DNA of 7,845 nt from DHVE2 group archaeon (lineage in GTDB: Archaea; Thermoplasmatota; Thermoplasmata; Thermoplasmatales; Aciduliprofundaceae), in NCBI GenBank assembly GCA_027056155.1, contig JALULR010000176.1, forward strand, positions 1 to 7,845, in the 5' to 3' direction. Of this stretch, positions 7,250 through 7,845 are shown piece by piece; the first letter of the stretch is position 1; each line of letters opens with the position of its first letter. Under the pieces are notes generated by a model. That model saw only the letters and a list, made by a program, of their open reading frames with translations, was not told the origin of the DNA and searched no databases. The translations under genes and the position numbers were made by a program.

Positions 7250-7259
7250 TTAATATATA
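7250..7259 (+). promoter_or_regulatory. Candidate box A of the NosD-like gene
   Basis: TTAATATATA is a good box A match centred about 45 bases before ATG 7300. Transcription would start near 7281, leaving a leader of about 20 bases that carries the RBS. Confidence 0.45.
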
Positions 7260-7284
7260 CAAAATTGACATGCCTTTTGGTAAT

Positions 7285-7294
7285 AGGAGATGAT
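7285..7294 (+). promoter_or_regulatory. Ribosome-binding site of the NosD-like gene
   Basis: AGGAGATGAT differs at one base from the full anti-Shine-Dalgarno complement AGGAGGTGAT and lies 5 bases before ATG 7300. It is the longest RBS match in the window and indicates a normally well-translated gene. Confidence 0.6.
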
Positions 7295-7299
7295 ATCAA

Positions 7300-7800
7300 A
7301 TGACAAGGGGAATGTTGGTAATACTGATGTTATTGGTTGTTGTGGGCAGCGTGATGGCAGTTGGGACATCTAGCGGACATGGATTGAAAGCACAGGTGAG
7401 TGAGCAATATAGAGCAAGCGCATACAACACCCATCTTCCAATAAGAATAAACAATAACACCAATTTTACGGAGACTGCTGCACGGGAGGGCTGGCCCGGC
7501 AACGGCTCTGCTGGGAACCCTATAAAGATAGAAGGAATTGATGTTAATGGCACGGGTTATGGATACGGTATATATATCGGGAACACTACCTTACATTTCA
7601 CGATAGAGAACTGCTCTGTGCACAACGCATCCGGTGATTCATCAGCTAGTGTATATTTCAACAATGAAGGAATAATACTTTACAATGTTACCAACGGAAG
7701 CGTGAAGAACAATCAAATTATGGGAAACGATGGAGGGATATACATCGAAGGAGAAATAGATCAGAATGCAAAATTGACAATTGAAGGAAATCTGATATAG
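7300..7800 (+). CDS. Secreted NosD-like parallel beta-helix protein, interrupted by an in-frame TAG
   Basis: The 166 residues before the TAG begin with a Sec-type signal peptide: MTRG, a hydrophobic core at about 5-17, and probable cleavage after VMA at residue 20. A region follows that is typical of archaeal NosD-like surface proteins: LPIRI, the GNPIKIEGIDVNG segment, and GIYIGNTTLHFTIENCSV. It leads into beta-helix rungs with repeated GIYI(E) and asparagine ladders from about residue 90. Nine N-x-S/T sequons lie between residues 52 and 134, suggesting a glycosylated exterior protein. The TAG at 7798-7800 is followed in the same frame by NNNDIGIYIEDACNN up to the window edge, a clean continuation of the rung pattern. 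The full gene is therefore longer and carries a nonsense codon, a sequencing error or a read-through site. The substrate is unknown. NosD-like repeats occur in many cell-surface proteins and do not imply a role in copper or nitrous oxide metabolism. Confidence 0.75.
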   Translation: MTRGMLVILMLLVVVGSVMAVGTSSGHGLKAQVSEQYRASAYNTHLPIRINNNTNFTETAAREGWPGNGSAGNPIKIEGIDVNGTGYGYGIYIGNTTLHFTIENCSVHNASGDSSASVYFNNEGIILYNVTNGSVKNNQIMGNDGGIYIEGEIDQNAKLTIEGNLI

Positions 7801-7845
7801 AACAACAATGATATTGGAATATATATCGAAGATGCATGTAACAAC

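Noticed and set aside
7798..7800. Genome-wide recoding of TAG as an amino acid
   Set aside because: sufB and radA both end in TAG at the expected family C-termini, and reading through would run into the opposing gene. At most a local read-through is possible.

Overview
This window is very probably archaeal. It encodes a RadA recombinase (the archaeal RecA/Rad51 type) and a short Xer recombinase of the archaeal XerA type. It also carries a two-gene SufC-SufB set of the kind common in archaea and anaerobes, and a secreted NosD-like parallel beta-helix protein. Several genes have AT-rich box A-like elements 25 to 45 bases before their starts. Many ribosome-binding sites are of the form GGTGA(T), placed 4-5 bases before the start. 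A class I (bacterial-type) GAPDH together with many-repeat NosD-like surface proteins would fit a thermoplasmatote-like euryarchaeon, but that taxonomic placement is inference.

Layout. Positions 1-30 hold the first ten codons of a leftward gene that runs off the window. It is divergent from xerA (147-959, +), and the shared intergenic region contains a perfect 11-bp inverted repeat (66-90). Next, on the + strand, come a class I pyridine nucleotide-disulfide oxidoreductase (1019-2389) and a tightly coupled membrane methyltransferase of the ICMT/PEMT type (2391-2900). A probably leaderless sufC (2953-3711) follows and overlaps sufB (3704-5029). SufB converges on radA with only 2 bases between the two stop codons. 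radA (5032-5997, -) lies just downstream of gapdh (6050-7048, -). A 251-base AT-rich region without a gene (7049-7299) holds the divergent promoters of gapdh and of a NosD-like secreted protein (7300-7800, +). That last reading frame is cut by an in-frame TAG and then continues in the same frame to the window edge.

How the genes work together. Most of the window is housekeeping: chromosome dimer resolution (XerA), homologous recombination (RadA), Fe-S cluster assembly (SufBC), and the central glycolytic/gluconeogenic dehydrogenase (GAPDH). The oxidoreductase and methyltransferase pair form an operon of unknown substrate. No CRISPR array, rRNA, tRNA, insertion sequence or wholly new multi-gene system is visible. 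The items most worth a second look are the palindrome beside xerA, the TAG within the beta-helix gene, and the bacterial-type GAPDH in an archaeal context.
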